From Isoetes taiwanensis (lineage: Eukaryota; Streptophyta; Lycopodiopsida; Isoetales; Isoetaceae), in NCBI GenBank assembly GCA_021234155.1, contig JAJEKV010000075.1, positions 3,343,280 through 3,407,279 of the forward strand: DNA of 64,000 nt, written 5' to 3'. A model generated the notes under the pieces. That model ran no database searches. It saw only the letters and a program-made list of their open reading frames with translations, and was not told the DNA's origin. Position 1 is the first letter of the stretch. The number at the start of each line of letters is the position of its first letter. Both the position numbers and the translations under genes were made by a program. Positions 1 to 11,109 of this stretch are shown piece after piece.

Positions 1-235
1 ATAACCAAAATTGTTGATCTTTGTGTTTGTTTCTACGTTGGGTGCCCTCGGGTTATAAAAGAGTCCCACAAGGTTTTTTGGTGAAGAAGACATCTCAAAG
101 TGCAACACTGTAACGTGTGGAAACATTCCAGTACATTTCCTGCCCAAATTTCGTTGCCAATTTGTGGCAACTGCTATTTGTATTCTTTTTTAAACTTGAA
201 GATTTTTTTCGAGCATGAAGAAATATCTCCTCAAA

Positions 236-342
236 AGAACAAGAAAGAACCAAAATTACATGTAAAGAACAAGAAAGAACCAAAATTACATGTAAACATT
301 TAAGTGAGCTGCAAAATTACATGTAAACATTTAAGTGAGCTG
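236..342. repeat. Two nested short tandem duplications
   Basis: A 30-bp unit beginning AAAGAACAAGAAAGAACC occurs twice (236-265 and 266-295). It overlaps a second duplication of a 31-bp unit (AAAATTACATGTAAAC..., period 31) that runs to about 342. The copies are essentially identical, so the duplications are recent. No gene is recognised around them. Confidence 0.85.
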
Positions 343-345
343 CAG

Positions 346-1600
346 GGAATGTAAAGGGAGAAATTAGAGATATCCAAGTTTTATAGCTCCAATCTACGTG
401 CAAATGTAAATCAACTCAAGCCAAGTGTAACTCGTGACACGGGGAATCTATAAGGGGAATCTATAACATCCCTGATGAAGGTTATATTTACTACCCTTCA
501 AATTGCAAGTTATAGCATCGATCCGAGCCATCGGATCGACATTCTGGGAAGGGACGAGCTCCTATATCAGGACCGTTCCTCTTTTGCCTTTCGATTATCG
601 GGCGTCTTCTCCTCAGCAGGCTCCTTCTTCTATTTCCGTTGCTTCCCTCCCTTCCCACCTCCCTTATGTGGGGTCTCAAGCGTCTTTTTGTCTACATTTG
701 TTGTTCATGCACTATTATTGTTCTCCACCTTTGAGTGTTGCTCTTATCAGGGTTTCTTTTCATCGGCATTCTGCCGCATTCTTTTCCACCTGCGGGTGAT
801 GCTGTTTTCACTTTGAGGGTGCTGCATATTTTCACATATTGGTTTCCACCCGTTGGGTGATGCTTTCCACCTTAGGGGTGATGCTATTTCTTTTTGTTGT
901 GTTCTTTTTCGCTCATATTTGGGACCTTCTTGGTGCGGGTGGTTTCTCCCGCCACGGGCATGTTGTTTTTCTCTAACCTTTTCACGGGTGTTTTTAGGGT
1001 TCTTTTGTGGTGCTTGCGAGTTTTCGTTTTTGGGGCCGGTTCTTTTCGCTCACCCACACCCCATTTCCCTCGCACTTCTCCATCTCACACCTCTACGGTT
1101 TCGCCGTCTTCTGGGGTCCTGCTTGATTCGCGTTTGCCATCAACCCTCTTGTTCTCCAGGCAACACATTTAAGGCTATTGGCGACCATTTCTCATTAGGG
1201 TTTTCCTCGAAAACCCGAAAGGGCGGGGTTTTTTATCCCGATGAGAAGTTGTCGCCATTATCCTTCTATCTTGCCTATGCGCATGTTCTGTTTGTGGGGT
1301 AGTCCGATATTGTCCCTATGGTCGGCTATCCCTCTATATTCTTCAAACTATTGTATACTGCTGCTGTGATGAATGACAAGCCTATCTATTCCCATGACTC
1401 TTTTATATCTATTCCCATGACTCTTTTATGATAACAAATAACAAATAAAAAACATACGTAGGTCTTTAATATCATCGTGCAATTCAAGATGGTAGTCATC
1501 CCCTTTTGTAACAATGTCTCCCAACCTACTCTGAAATTTTCATCCATCTGCTATTCCTCATAGGTAATTGAGTTTCTTCAATAATTAAATACACTTAGCG
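346..1600. other. Unassigned pyrimidine-rich stretch
   Basis: From about 560 to 1310 the plus strand is rich in T and C. It carries loosely repeated GGGTGATGCT phrases near 797, 856 and 886. Open frames at 475-816 and 853-1302 have low-complexity Phe/Ser/Leu/Cys translations and resemble no family I know, so I do not call them genes. A small hairpin lies near 1198-1217 (GGGTTTT / AAAACCC), within a CTCAT...ATGAG-flanked block. It could be an LTR remnant or an ancient promoter or UTR region, but nothing decides between them. A 13-14-bp direct duplication (GGGGAATCTATAA) is at about 441-466. Confidence 0.3.
1383..1428. repeat. 23-bp tandem duplication
   Basis: The unit TATCTATTCCCATGACTC plus five bases occurs twice with no divergence (1383-1405, 1406-1428). 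A shorter ATAACAAATAACAAATAA duplication follows immediately. Confidence 0.85.
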
Positions 1601-1757
1601 ACTTAAATTGAAAGCCGCTTGTTATGTAATGACATCATTAAGGAAATTATTTGACAATAGGGAATTTTATAGTCTTTCTAGGCAATATCTTTCTATTGTG
1701 CGGCCCATAGAGCATGAGGCGAGGAAATGCGGGTTCAATGCATGTTCTAAAACATAT

Positions 1758-1812
1758 GAAGAGAAATGTTCGCGGCGGCCTTGGCCGCCGCGATAAATTT
1801 CTTGTAATACTA
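1758..1812 (+). repeat. GC-rich hairpin repeat, copy A
   Basis: A perfect inverted repeat, CGCGGCGGCC (1771-1780) and GGCCGCCGCG (1783-1792), folds as a 9-bp stem with a CTTG loop. The flanks are AT-rich: GAAATGTT before and ATAAATTTCTTGTA after. The same ~55-bp block recurs at 7984-8036 with a different loop. It is a clear GC island in AT-rich DNA. It could be a short mobile fold-back element or a structured RNA element. I recognise no known family. Confidence 0.75.
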
Positions 1813-3268
1813 AGTAAAGTAGAATTTAGAAGCTTGTTGTTAAATTATGAAATTTTGACAAAATTAAATGCACAATTACGTCTTGGTGAATATCATATAT
1901 AAAATGCATAAAACATCTTCACATAAATCGCCATTGCAATCATCATGGGGTGCAGGCCAATTATAGGTTAGAAACATTTAAGAAGATAATAAAGTTCAAG
2001 TTGTTGTTATACTCATTCTTGCAACAATATATGAAGCAACATGTAATTTATATAGACTTAAGAAACAATAGACATTTAAAAAAAAAAAAACTAAGTTAAA
2101 ACAACAAAACGACTTTCATTAGCTTCAGATGGTCACAATTTCATTTAAGATAATATTACAAAATTCACAATGTGATTTTGGGAGGATACAAACAACCAAG
2201 TACGAGTTAGAGAGGAAATTCTTTGAGATGTCGGGGTTTACATCAAGCTCAGCCGAAATTCTTTCAATGTGCTTCTGACCAGTTTCAAACTAATCTTCTG
2301 TGTTTATTTCATAATAACATGACCTTATAGGAATTTATTTCATAATAACATGACCTTATAAAAACATCTATCTCCGTATTTTCAGCATTCGAACTAAGAC
2401 AACCTCGTTTTCTTCAACAATTCTTTCATAGATTGTTTGAACCCAAGGTAAGAATTGAGGTGTGTCCTTTGGTTTCTAATTCTTAATAACTGAGAGTTCT
2501 TGGGAGCCAATGCTGCCGTGAATTTGATCTAGCCCTTGAAAAGGCACCACCGAATCCAACTTCTTACCGGAGTCATGCAAGTTATCAAATATTGGCTCCA
2601 GTGGTTTAATCTGTTTCTCGGTGACCTTAACAAGTTTTCTCATGTATTCGAGCCGCTATGAGCATAACTCTTCTCGTCCAATCCATCCGATAGAGCATCA
2701 ATATCATGTATCACGGTTGCCTGAGTCCATGCATTCCGAACTTTCTTCTTAACCTCTTCTGCAATTTTTTTTGTCTTGCCATTTTATCAAGCAGTTCGAA
2801 TGTACTATTCAAAAAATCTATATCCAGTGCTATGCTTTTCTTTCGCTTCATCAAAACGACAGGAAATAAAGATCCTACAGAGAAAAAATCTAGCACACAA
2901 TTGTCCCATGGCACGAGCTGCTTCAGTAAATAATAGCAACAAGGTGCTGTCGGACAAAGGTTTGTCTTCATTGGGGGTCGTTGGACAGTCGTTGAGGAAA
3001 TGTGTGCATTATGTAGAAAAAAAAAATATAAAAAAGCATGAACCCTATTCATCGAAGTATCATGGCATGCTCATAAACATCTGCATGGTTACATACAGAA
3101 TGTACGTTTGTCTAATAGGCATATAACTTTATTATATCATATATATGGACCAACTTCTCAACATCTATGTCAAAGCATTTCCATGCTATTGGAGCGAACA
3201 TAGAATAGCTTTTATATTATTACATTAACATGATACTTTATCAAAGGTATTTGCTTATGTATTCATAT
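1813..3268. other. Unassigned intergenic DNA
   Basis: I see no recognisable gene. A 32-bp-period duplication (TTTATTTCATAATAACATGA...) occupies 2303-2360. An A-run of about 12 is at 2079-2090. Open frames at 2706-3126 on both strands overlap each other and have no recognisable motif. Confidence 0.3.
2303..2360. repeat. Short tandem duplication, period 32
   Basis: About 26 bp (TTTATTTCATAATAACATGA plus CCTTATA) is repeated after 32 bp, with the two copies identical over that length. Confidence 0.85.
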
Positions 3269-3286
3269 AAAACATTTATATCTTGC

Positions 3287-3630
3287 ATTTATGTATTTTT
3301 ATAAAACATTTATTTATTCATTTATTTGGATTATCTGGAAAAGACGAAGATTGGTAATCTTCAAAGGTCTGGATGTGGCAGATAATCGTGTTCTCCAAGA
3401 AGCTCAAGGTTACATTGTAAAGTCGTATCATTGTTCTTCACTTGCCCCTCGCAAGAGGCGATTGATTTTTGAGGAGTTTTTGGATGTGCACTCTTATGCT
3501 TAGGCAGGTTGCTTCACTCGGTGGGTCTCCGCTTATCCGCTGAGATTTTATTCCTGTCTCTGCATTTATACTTGTATTTGACTCTTCGATTGAATAAAGT
3601 CTGACGTCCTTCAACAAAAAAAAAAAAAAA
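3287..3630 (+). mobile_element. 5'-truncated LINE (non-LTR retrotransposon) 3' end
   Basis: The insert ends in a 15-A tail (3616-3630). It is flanked by an 18-bp target-site duplication with one mismatch: AAAACATTTATATCTTGC at 3269-3286, and the same with ATTTTGC at 3627-3644. The open frame ending at 3503 reads WIIWKRRRLVIFKG followed by a basic tail, APRKRRLIFEEF. A WxIWKxRN-like block is typical of the C-terminal end of plant LINE ORF2 proteins. About 125 bp of 3' UTR with an AATAAA-like signal (3593) follows. Only the last ~60 residues remain, so the copy cannot transpose. The duplication and tail are seen directly; the LINE assignment rests on the tryptophan motif and family knowledge. 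Confidence 0.8.
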
Positions 3631-3715
3631 CATTTATATTTTGCTTTCAAATACGGAATTACATCACATTTCAAATTCTTTATACTTTTGATGCAAGCAG
3701 TACATCGAACCATTA

Positions 3716-3792
3716 ATATATAAGGTATAAGATATATATCATTATTATATATATTATATATATATCAGATCAGATATATATATACAATTATA
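3716..3792. repeat. TA-rich microsatellite tract
   Basis: Interrupted (TA)n sequence. It forms the left border of the interspersed repeat that follows, in the same arrangement as the other TA-jointed repeats in the window. Confidence 0.8.
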
Positions 3793-4232
3793 TTATGGGT
3801 CCTATGGGGGGGTGAATGTATGTAGAGATTCATCCCAGCCGTCGATTTTCTGAGGTGTCGCGACAATAGCCCTTGGATTTGATGGGGGGGATGCATGGGA
3901 CATGCATGGGGCATGCACCCCATGCCTGGGCCGTCGATCGGGCACGTGAGAAATCGTGGCCCTTGATTTTAAGCTTAAGGAAGGTGCAAGGAAATTGTTA
4001 GTAAAGATTGATCTCGGCCGTCCATCTCTAAGATGGACGGTGCAGACGGTGACACTTCAATCAACCCCAAGCAGCCCCCTTTATTTGGGGCTTTTGATGT
4101 GGCCCGTTAGATCTAGGGATTCAATTGGGGCATTTTATGTAGACCGTCCATCCTTGAAACTAGGCCATTTTCCTTCAACAAGGAAAAAAAAAAGGGATGT
4201 TTTCTAAACATATATAACTCTGCTTGGTTGGT
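3793..4232. repeat. Interspersed GGCCCTTGAT/CCGTCCATCT repeat, copy 1
   Basis: Non-coding repeat carrying GGGGCATGCACC, GCCCTTGATTTT, a hairpin CCGTCCATCT/AGATGGACGG (4018-4040, 3-nt loop) and TTATTTGGGGCTTTT. The same motifs recur at 38.87-39.43, 47.0-53.6 (heads), 58.34 and 60.25-60.54 kb, in the opposite orientation at 60.4 kb. No open frame of note. The left border is a (TA)n tract. The right border is uncertain, near the A-rich run at 4180-4193. Confidence 0.7.
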
Positions 4233-7200
4233 GCCTTGGAATATTCGTGTCACCAGCGCACTTATCGTGGCCGTCGATTTTGCAAGGTGTTCGATTTAAG
4301 TTAAAAAGCTTTTGTTCGAAGCAACCGACGGATTCCTGAGTTAAGAAGCTTTTGTTTGAAGTAACCGACGGATTCCTGAGGGCATGTTGCTTGAAAGACA
4401 AGCAAGTGGAACCGATGCCATAGGCAACCGGAGTCGACACTAGATTCATTGGAACACTGGTCGGATTTAATTGCCAAGCCCAACAGCTCCTCTTTAGCGT
4501 CTATGGACTAACTTGCCTGTCGCCAATGCTCCGATGGAGGCCGTAGATGGTAGGCGGCCGCCGCCATAAGTCAGGCAACAAAAAATTTCGTGTTTTTTGC
4601 GCTGCATCTCTCTGGCTATGGCGTCCAGCCCTTTTTGAAGCAGGTCGCAGCTTCCTATTGTGGTTTTTCGGCCCTTGCTTTTAAGGAACTTTTTGCTGTG
4701 CAAAGTGCTGGATGGTCGCCACTGGATGCTCCAAGCTCAGATTCTGTAGGGTCGGATTTTCTGCATGCACCATAATAGGTGGCTGCTTAAACTTTTCCCT
4801 CCTTCCACTTATGTTTTTTCTCCCCTTTTTCTACGTCTTCATCAATGTATATTCTGTCAGGTTTTTTCTGCTTGCCACTTGGAGCATTTGGATTCTGCCT
4901 CCTTTGGAAACTCTCTGATTACCAGTAGAATATGTAAGATGCAAAAACACCTTCTACGGCATGTAAGATACAAAACAGGCTGTATATATGCAAAACATGA
5001 TTTCGATGCCAAGGCTTTACAACTTGCAGAGCCTTTTTATCTGAAAATTAGGTACAGTATCTGCTGGACGTTGGACATAGGCTTCAGATGCTCTGGGCTT
5101 ATGGTGATTGCTGGGTTTGAGTATCGCATCACATGCAAAAGATGTAGTCAAGTTAGCAAAAGATGAGAATTGGGGAAAAGGTGAGGTTTTTGCATTTGAG
5201 CCCAATGTCTGGCGCATTATGTTGTGTCAGTCTGTTACCTTTCATAGAGATTTTCTTTGTCAATAACTGGTGGTCTCTTTATTTCTGCAGTTACATAGAA
5301 ATATCCTTATTTCTAAAAGCATCAATTGGTTCCATAATGATAACGGTCAGTGCTCCCACAACTGACGTACGACATTAGTTTAGTAGTCCTCGAACACCCA
5401 GAATGAGTTGGGTCTTTGCAAAATGCGGTAGCTTTTGGACATCTGTGCTAGCGAGGCCCAGCAATGCCTATGACTTTTGCTGCAAAAGGTAAGTGTTATT
5501 TTTGTTGATGAGAACTTCTTTTTTTTTTAAATAGTCACAGTGAAGTCAAAATATCCTTGACTTTATCCCTGTTTGATGTGAATAATGGTGACATGGGCCA
5601 TCTTGGAAACATTAATAACATGTTGACTGCAATTGTAAGGGTGGGTCAGGAAATCTGGTAGTTGGACGCAGAGATATTTAATGAAATCCCATGGAATAAT
5701 GGGATGCAGTACTTGCTCCAAATGAGTCTTCTGTGTTCTTGATATTCATAGTTAGTTTGCTTTCCATTTGTTTTTCTGTTACCTTCTTTCTGAAAGTTTG
5801 CTAGATATGAAGTTTATGGCCATTGCCTTTTGAAGCCCTCTTTGTGCTACAATGTGATCAGCCCATTGTGCATGCAAATGCACCCACATGTCTTTGCTTT
5901 ATCCAATTGAACTGTATTATTAAGCCTAATTTTTTGCATAGTTTTTGGAAAAAGGTAGATGAAGTTGATTCTATACTGGGAAAGTTCAATATGCTTGGTT
6001 TGGATGTACTCGTTTCTTATTTATGAGGCCCATTGTGGATTACTGTAACTTTTAACAAGATGTTGGATGCGTTTATGCATTTGTGCTACCTGTAGGAAAT
6101 GAAAGCCTTTGCAAAGAGAAACAACTGCCATATGTATGATATTGTTGACCAATGACTAGTTGCACACAGGAGCAACTCATTACTTTTCAGAGCTATGGTA
6201 AAGCGCTCAAGCTCGCAAAGCACTTGCATATTTTGCTGATGCAAAGTGGCAGCATTCAAATACGTAAATACCCTCAAAGCAGTAATATTAAATACATAGA
6301 GTTTGAATCTTTGTCACAATAATATTACCAGTGTTGGTATTCTAACAGTATTTGTACTGCCCCTCTGCGAAGGCAAGTTTTTAAGCCATTCTGGGTTCTT
6401 TCAGTTTTCGGGTACTATGTGGCTTCCTAGCTACCTTTAGTCTTTTCCAGCAAAAAAAATTGAAGCTTGCTTTGATTTGATAGGTCAGGCAAGTTTACTC
6501 CTAGCAGCTTGTGAACTTCCAAAACCAGTATAGTAGATTTTTAGCTCTGCACAGACACATAATCTAAAGTGGAGATTCGATGTTCTCTTGCGTGGAATTG
6601 TCTGCCAGGTACTTAAGAAATGAGCCATTTGAAATGCTTTTGGAATTTAGGCTCTGTTTTTAGATCTGTCATGCAGAGTGGTGATTGGTGATGAAGACAG
6701 CATGATTCTATTTCGTACAAATTGCGCGAGTCCAGAACTTCTCCATAATGTAATGATTTTGTTATAAACCAGACATCTAGCTGCTGTCATAACTGAACAA
6801 CTAGGTTAATTAGACATTTTCCACAAGCATAGGTAGCATTCAACTTTTGCAAACTGCAACTCAGGATAATGAAGTTAACTGTGAGTTTTACAAAACGATG
6901 GGCAATTGCCCAGATTGAAATTGAACATTCCACATAATCATAGCTCTAATTCACATTTTTTCTCATTTTGCAATGATACTCTCACTTTTGTTAATACGAC
7001 GAGCAACTGATGTTGAGCTAGTGTAATTCAAAGCAAATGTACTAGAATGTTGAGAAGATTTCGATGAATCACGTAATTTAACCTATTGGTTATACTCATG
7101 CCCTCACGTCAACTCAAAGAACATGAGGGAATCTAAACAACATTATAAACATTTCTTGTGGTCCTTTGGATGACCTTTGAATGATTTGAACTTGCAATCA

Positions 7201-7863
7201 AAATGATGGAAAGTATAACAATCCATAGATTGTTCAACAGACAACCTTATCCAGTTTGTGAAAGGAGACATTGAGTTCGACTTAACTGAGGTAAAAGCAC
7301 ACTGCGACTATTATGAATAAATGCCAATATTTTAGCAAATGCATGAATTTATTTTTTCAAAGCAATTGGGTTATCAGTGTCATGAGGAAAGAACAAACCT
7401 TTCGTTTTAAGAAATGTTCATTTAGTTAACATCTTTAGCATTCAAGATTGTCATTTTCGGGTACCATGGCAAAATCTTTAATAATTGAGATTATTGAAAA
7501 TATAACGATCCTGAAGATTGTTCAACAAATAACCTTAGCTTATTGTGAGTAAGTTCCCAAAATGTTGCAAGGGTAGTTTATTACATAAGATTTAGTAAGG
7601 TTGGAGGGCTATTGTTAATGTCAAATCCGTAGAATGCTGATGTCAGGATATGGGGTTTGGGAATTTCATGGTCTTGGTTTCCTTTTACGGACAGGGTTTC
7701 TTATTGTGGAGCACGATTCAAGTTTGTTGTTCCAGCAGTCCTATTCTATATACCATCGTTTTTTCTTATTGTGGCTTTTTCTTAATGTTCGCGGTGGCCG
7801 TTAGATTGCAGTAATTTATGGGGAATATTCTATGTTGGGCACTCTAGACCGAACAGGCATGTC
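4233..7863. other. Unassigned intergenic or intronic DNA
   Basis: No gene is recognised. A 40-bp tandem duplication (TTAARAAGCTTTTGTTYGAA...) lies at 4301-4380. Overlapping open frames at 4590-5166 have no motif I can name. The sequence has several intron-like T-rich tracts ending in CAG and GTAAGT-like donors (for example 5489), but no consistent exon chain could be assembled. Confidence 0.3.
4301..4380. repeat. 40-bp tandem duplication
   Basis: Two copies of TTAARAAGCTTTTGTTYGAA followed by GYAACCGACGGATTCCTGAG, with three substitutions between them. Confidence 0.85.
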
Positions 7864-8418
7864 TTGACTTGCTTCACAGTACGTGAACTACAATCAACAT
7901 ACATCTCTATCGTCGCATCTCAAGGATGTCCAGAATTGAGATCTATTCGACTTAGCACAAAACTTCTTTTGCAGCGGGTTAAAGAAGAGAAATGTTCGCG
8001 GCGGCCGCAAGGCCGCCGCGATAAATTTCTTGTATTATTAAATATTGGATGTTTATTAAATATTGGATTAATGCCTTCTTATAAGTTGGCAGCAAAAATT
8101 AATGACACAAATACAAAGCTTCCACTAAACCTCTACGAGCAGACATCCATTAGATTCAAATTCAAGGTGTTGAGGCAAGGTCCGTCTTCTTCGGACATGC
8201 CAGATATTGCTCTTCCTTCCGACAGCTCCCTTTGCATAATGGAGGCCTTTAACCGGCAGTTTCTGGATCAGAGCAGTGCTCCTTCTTTGCCTCAGTTTTC
8301 TTCTGAGTTTGCTGCTGAATTTTTCTTCTGTCGCCCTTCCGGATCAGAGCAGTGCAGGCTTGGCGGAGTGGTGCAGGCTGTGCTTGCTGGATTTTCCTTG
8401 CTCGGTTATCCCGCTTAG
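7864..8418 (+). CDS. Unrecognised long open frame (possible non-coding)
   Basis: This 184-codon open frame is the longest in the window. Its second half is Ser/Pro/Phe-rich (SSAPSLPQFSSEFAAEFF) and contains a repeated GGATCAGAGCAGTGC at 8264 and 8341. The first half runs straight through the GC-rich hairpin repeat at 7997-8020, which argues that the frame is fortuitous. I recognise no domain, signal peptide or membrane segment. It may equally be the remnant of a retroposed or plastid-targeted leader. Confidence 0.15.
   Translation: MTCFTVRELQSTYISIVASQGCPELRSIRLSTKLLLQRVKEEKCSRRPQGRRDKFLVLLNIGCLLNIGLMPSYKLAAKINDTNTKLPLNLYEQTSIRFKFKVLRQGPSSSDMPDIALPSDSSLCIMEAFNRQFLDQSSAPSLPQFSSEFAAEFFFCRPSGSEQCRLGGVVQAVLAGFSLLGYPA
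7984..8036 (+). repeat. GC-rich hairpin repeat, copy B
   Basis: The arms CGCGGCGGCC (7997-8006) and GGCCGCCGCG (8011-8020) are identical to copy A at 1771-1792, but here they enclose a GCAA loop, which is a GNRA tetraloop. The flanks AAGAGAAATGTT and ATAAATTTCTTGTA are shared with copy A. Similarity stops about 15 bp outside, so this is a short discrete repeat. Confidence 0.75.
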
Positions 8419-8707
8419 TTCTGTGACCTAACTCTTCCTGAATGCATTCGAAGAGTTCTTCTTGGACGCCATTCCGCCGCCATGGCGTGGAATCTTGGTT
8501 TCATTGCAGCTCCTATTTAGTTTACTCCATCGGTCTGATCTGGTAAAAGCCGAAATAGTTATGAAGGTTAATTTTTTTTTCTGCTAAGGGTGCACCAAGC
8601 TTTTGCATTTTCGATTCTGATGCTTATGACCTTTTGCTTTGTGGGCAGTTCACCACATGTGGCATATATAGCAAACAAAGCTGCATGGATTGGATTTTGA
8701 GTTGGCC

Positions 8708-8757
8708 GTTGAGCTTTTGGAGTTTTAAATCCGTTGAGCCTTTGGAGTTTTGAATCC
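8708..8757. repeat. 25-bp tandem duplication
   Basis: Two adjacent copies of GTTGAGCYTTTGGAGTTTTRA, differing at two or three positions. Confidence 0.8.
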
Positions 8758-9047
8758 ATAGAAGCCGGATGTCATTCACAACCACCCCAATTGGTAAGCT
8801 TCTTTTCTTATTTATCGATTCAATAGCTATGTCTTTTTTCTTGTGTTGACAGCTCGTTACATATTGTTTACTGGGATATCCATCTAATCCATCACATAGT
8901 CATTGCTTTGAGCATGGAGAATACACATGCATTCGTTTCCAAAATTTATAGTAAAATCCAGGTAAGGTAACGCAGATTAAATTGATGTTGTTTGCATGGC
9001 ACGAGCAGAGCATTTGTTTGCAACACGGATAGACAGTCCATGTTTAC

Positions 9048-9086
9048 AATAGCATAGCTCTAAGGGAATAGCATAGCTCTAAGGGG
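9048..9086. repeat. 19-bp tandem duplication
   Basis: AATAGCATAGCTCTAAGGG occurs twice in direct succession. Confidence 0.85.
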
Positions 9087-9749
9087 ATGTTCACATGTTT
9101 TTTTTTTGTATAATGCTTTTATAAGATAGATGTCAGTCAAAGCCTGATACTTTAATTGACACAGACTCTAGACATTAAATATACAGAAGCTGAGTTGAAC
9201 AAGAAACAAGTTTTGTCTTGAAAATAACATCTAGTGAAACATCGCTTTGGCTAATGTTTTTCAATTAAATTAGATGTCTCTTCATTGTTCTGCCTTTCTG
9301 ATCTGTTGTATTCTAAAGCTTGTTGTATTAGTGCAGATTAGCAGGCTCCAAAGGATGCTATATAAGGAGATCATGTCAGCAACGGATTCAAGTCTGCATA
9401 TTCTGAGCTCAGGTAAATAAGTTGTGTAGATTCTTCCTGAATCTCTCAAAATCGTTCTCTATTTTTGAATGACCCTTTTGGATTTTCGCAACTCCGACAT
9501 GATCAGGTCGCACCAGAGCAGCCTGCAACATAGAGAAGGCATGATTTTTATCAGTGGCTTAACAATATTTTCTTATGTGCTTTTGCCTCTCAAATCTTAG
9601 CCCAAAAATTTGGTCCGGCTGAGCTTCCAAGTGCAGCGGCTGTTTAGACTTAAAATTGCACCGGAATTATGTGAGTTCCAATTAGTTAGATGTTAGATTG
9701 TGTTCTTTTTTTTTTCTAATTGGCATCTGACGTCCCTGATGTATCTAGG

Positions 9750-10724
9750 GCAGACTATTCAAAGTGCAACACGGATGCTGAAGGAGGGCGGCATGGATGC
9801 TGTCTGTGAAGCTTGAAGGTGGGGAAACATCTCGCATTGCAGCTGCAAAAGCAATAGCTGAAGCTGGGATTGCTGTGATGGGGCATGTTGGTCTTACTCC
9901 ACAATCTATCAGTGTTCTTGGTCATCAAGTCACATGACATTTGGTTGATCTGCATAATAATGTTATAAGAGGCATCAGCCAAAGCCATGCATTTTAATTT
10001 TGACCTAGTGTTATTAAAGGTGCTGGAGCATGCTTTAGCACTGCAGGAAGCTGGCTGTTTTTCCATTGTCCTAGAATGTGTCCCCTCACCTGTGGCAGCA
10101 GCTGTTACAAATGCCCTTTCTGCAGCAGCCAAGTATGTTTTCCAAACTTCACTCTCTTTTCTGAACATATTATTTTGTTACCATGTTAAATTCTACTAGA
10201 TTTCGTGCATTTGCAAAATCCATTGAATTCTTTGGCTTTAGTAGAACGAAAATTGCACATTAAACCTTTTGTCTACAACAGATTTGTTTCCTTTCAACTA
10301 ATGCAAAAAATGTCACAGGTTTTGGTATATCATGACTTGTTGGGCATGATGCAGCATCTCCATTTTGCAAAGGTATGGGATTGTGCATATTTATAAAGAT
10401 GTTTGTCATTGTCAATGTCAATGTCAAACGGATTCTTAGTTAGCAGGTCTGACCTCCGTGCAGGTGACACCTAAATTTTGTAAGCAGTACGCACAAGTTG
10501 GAAAGGTAATACATGAGGGTCTACAGGAGTTCCTTGAAGAGGTTTTAAATCACACTTTTCCTTCGCCAGCCCACACACCATACAGAATTGACACATCAGA
10601 TATCAATTCTTTCTTGAAAGAACTTAGGAAAAGGGGTTTCGAAAGAGCTGCAGAAATGGAAGCTCTTGCTGCTACTAAAGATGAACAAGCTGGCGAGCCA
10701 GTCATCAAAACCCCACCAGATTAA
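9750..10724 (+). pseudogene. panB: Ketopantoate hydroxymethyltransferase (panB/KPHMT) remnant
   Basis: The enzyme makes ketopantoate from 2-oxoisovalerate in pantothenate (vitamin B5) synthesis and is mitochondrial in plants. Four blocks are recognisable in family order. They are [18 protein letters not shown] (from 9754), [19 protein letters not shown] (to ~9922), [17 protein letters not shown] (~10030-10080, ending in a GTATGT donor at 10133), and VLVYHDLLGMMQH, which runs via an intron into TPKFCKQYAQVG and the C-terminus (10464-10724, stop at 10722). The damage is clear. A 4-base duplication (TGTC/TGTG near 9801) shifts the frame before KLEGG. The family segments FRPQGR and PTIGIGAG are absent. 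No N-terminal half is present in the upstream 8 kb. The 3' exon is the best preserved. A functional copy must lie elsewhere, since the pathway is essential. Confidence 0.88.
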
Positions 10725-11109
10725 AGTGAGATTAAAGCATTCACTGATTTGCCTTTTGCGAGGCAATGTTAATAACGGTAGCAATTGCTTAGTGGGGAGG
10801 AAAGGACTCTGCCTGCTTCATAAAATAAAGGACAATCGATTGATAAAATCACTACTGCTCAGATTTTGCTCATGCGGGTAAGGTAAAGGTTTTCTTAATT
10901 TGTTTTTTCGTCATTTAGGACTAGTGCGGCTTGCCAATGTCTGGATCATAACCTGCTGAAGATCTCTCTTTCTAGTGCTGTTTGTTTGTGTTCTTTTCAT
11001 CCTCTGCTGTTTATTTGTGTTTTTTCATCCCGACAGTGTAAGGTGTAATAGAGTCTTTGATTTATGCAGCTCAGGAAAATAACTATTGAGTCTTTGATTT
11101 ACCTAGTTC
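10725..11109. other. Spacer between two gene remnants
   Basis: AT-rich, with repeated TTGTGTTYTTTTCATCC and GAGTCTTTGATTTA phrases near 10986-11100. Nothing coding is recognised. It could be the panB 3' UTR followed by intron-like sequence. Confidence 0.35.

Larger units (their letters stand above)
8419..9749. other. Unassigned DNA upstream of the panB remnant
   Basis: No panB N-terminal exons were found here. It contains a 25-bp-period duplication at 8708-8757 (GTTGAGCYTTTGGAGTTTT), a 19-bp duplication at 9048-9086 (AATAGCATAGCTCTAAGGG), and T-runs near 8572 and 9099. Confidence 0.3.
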
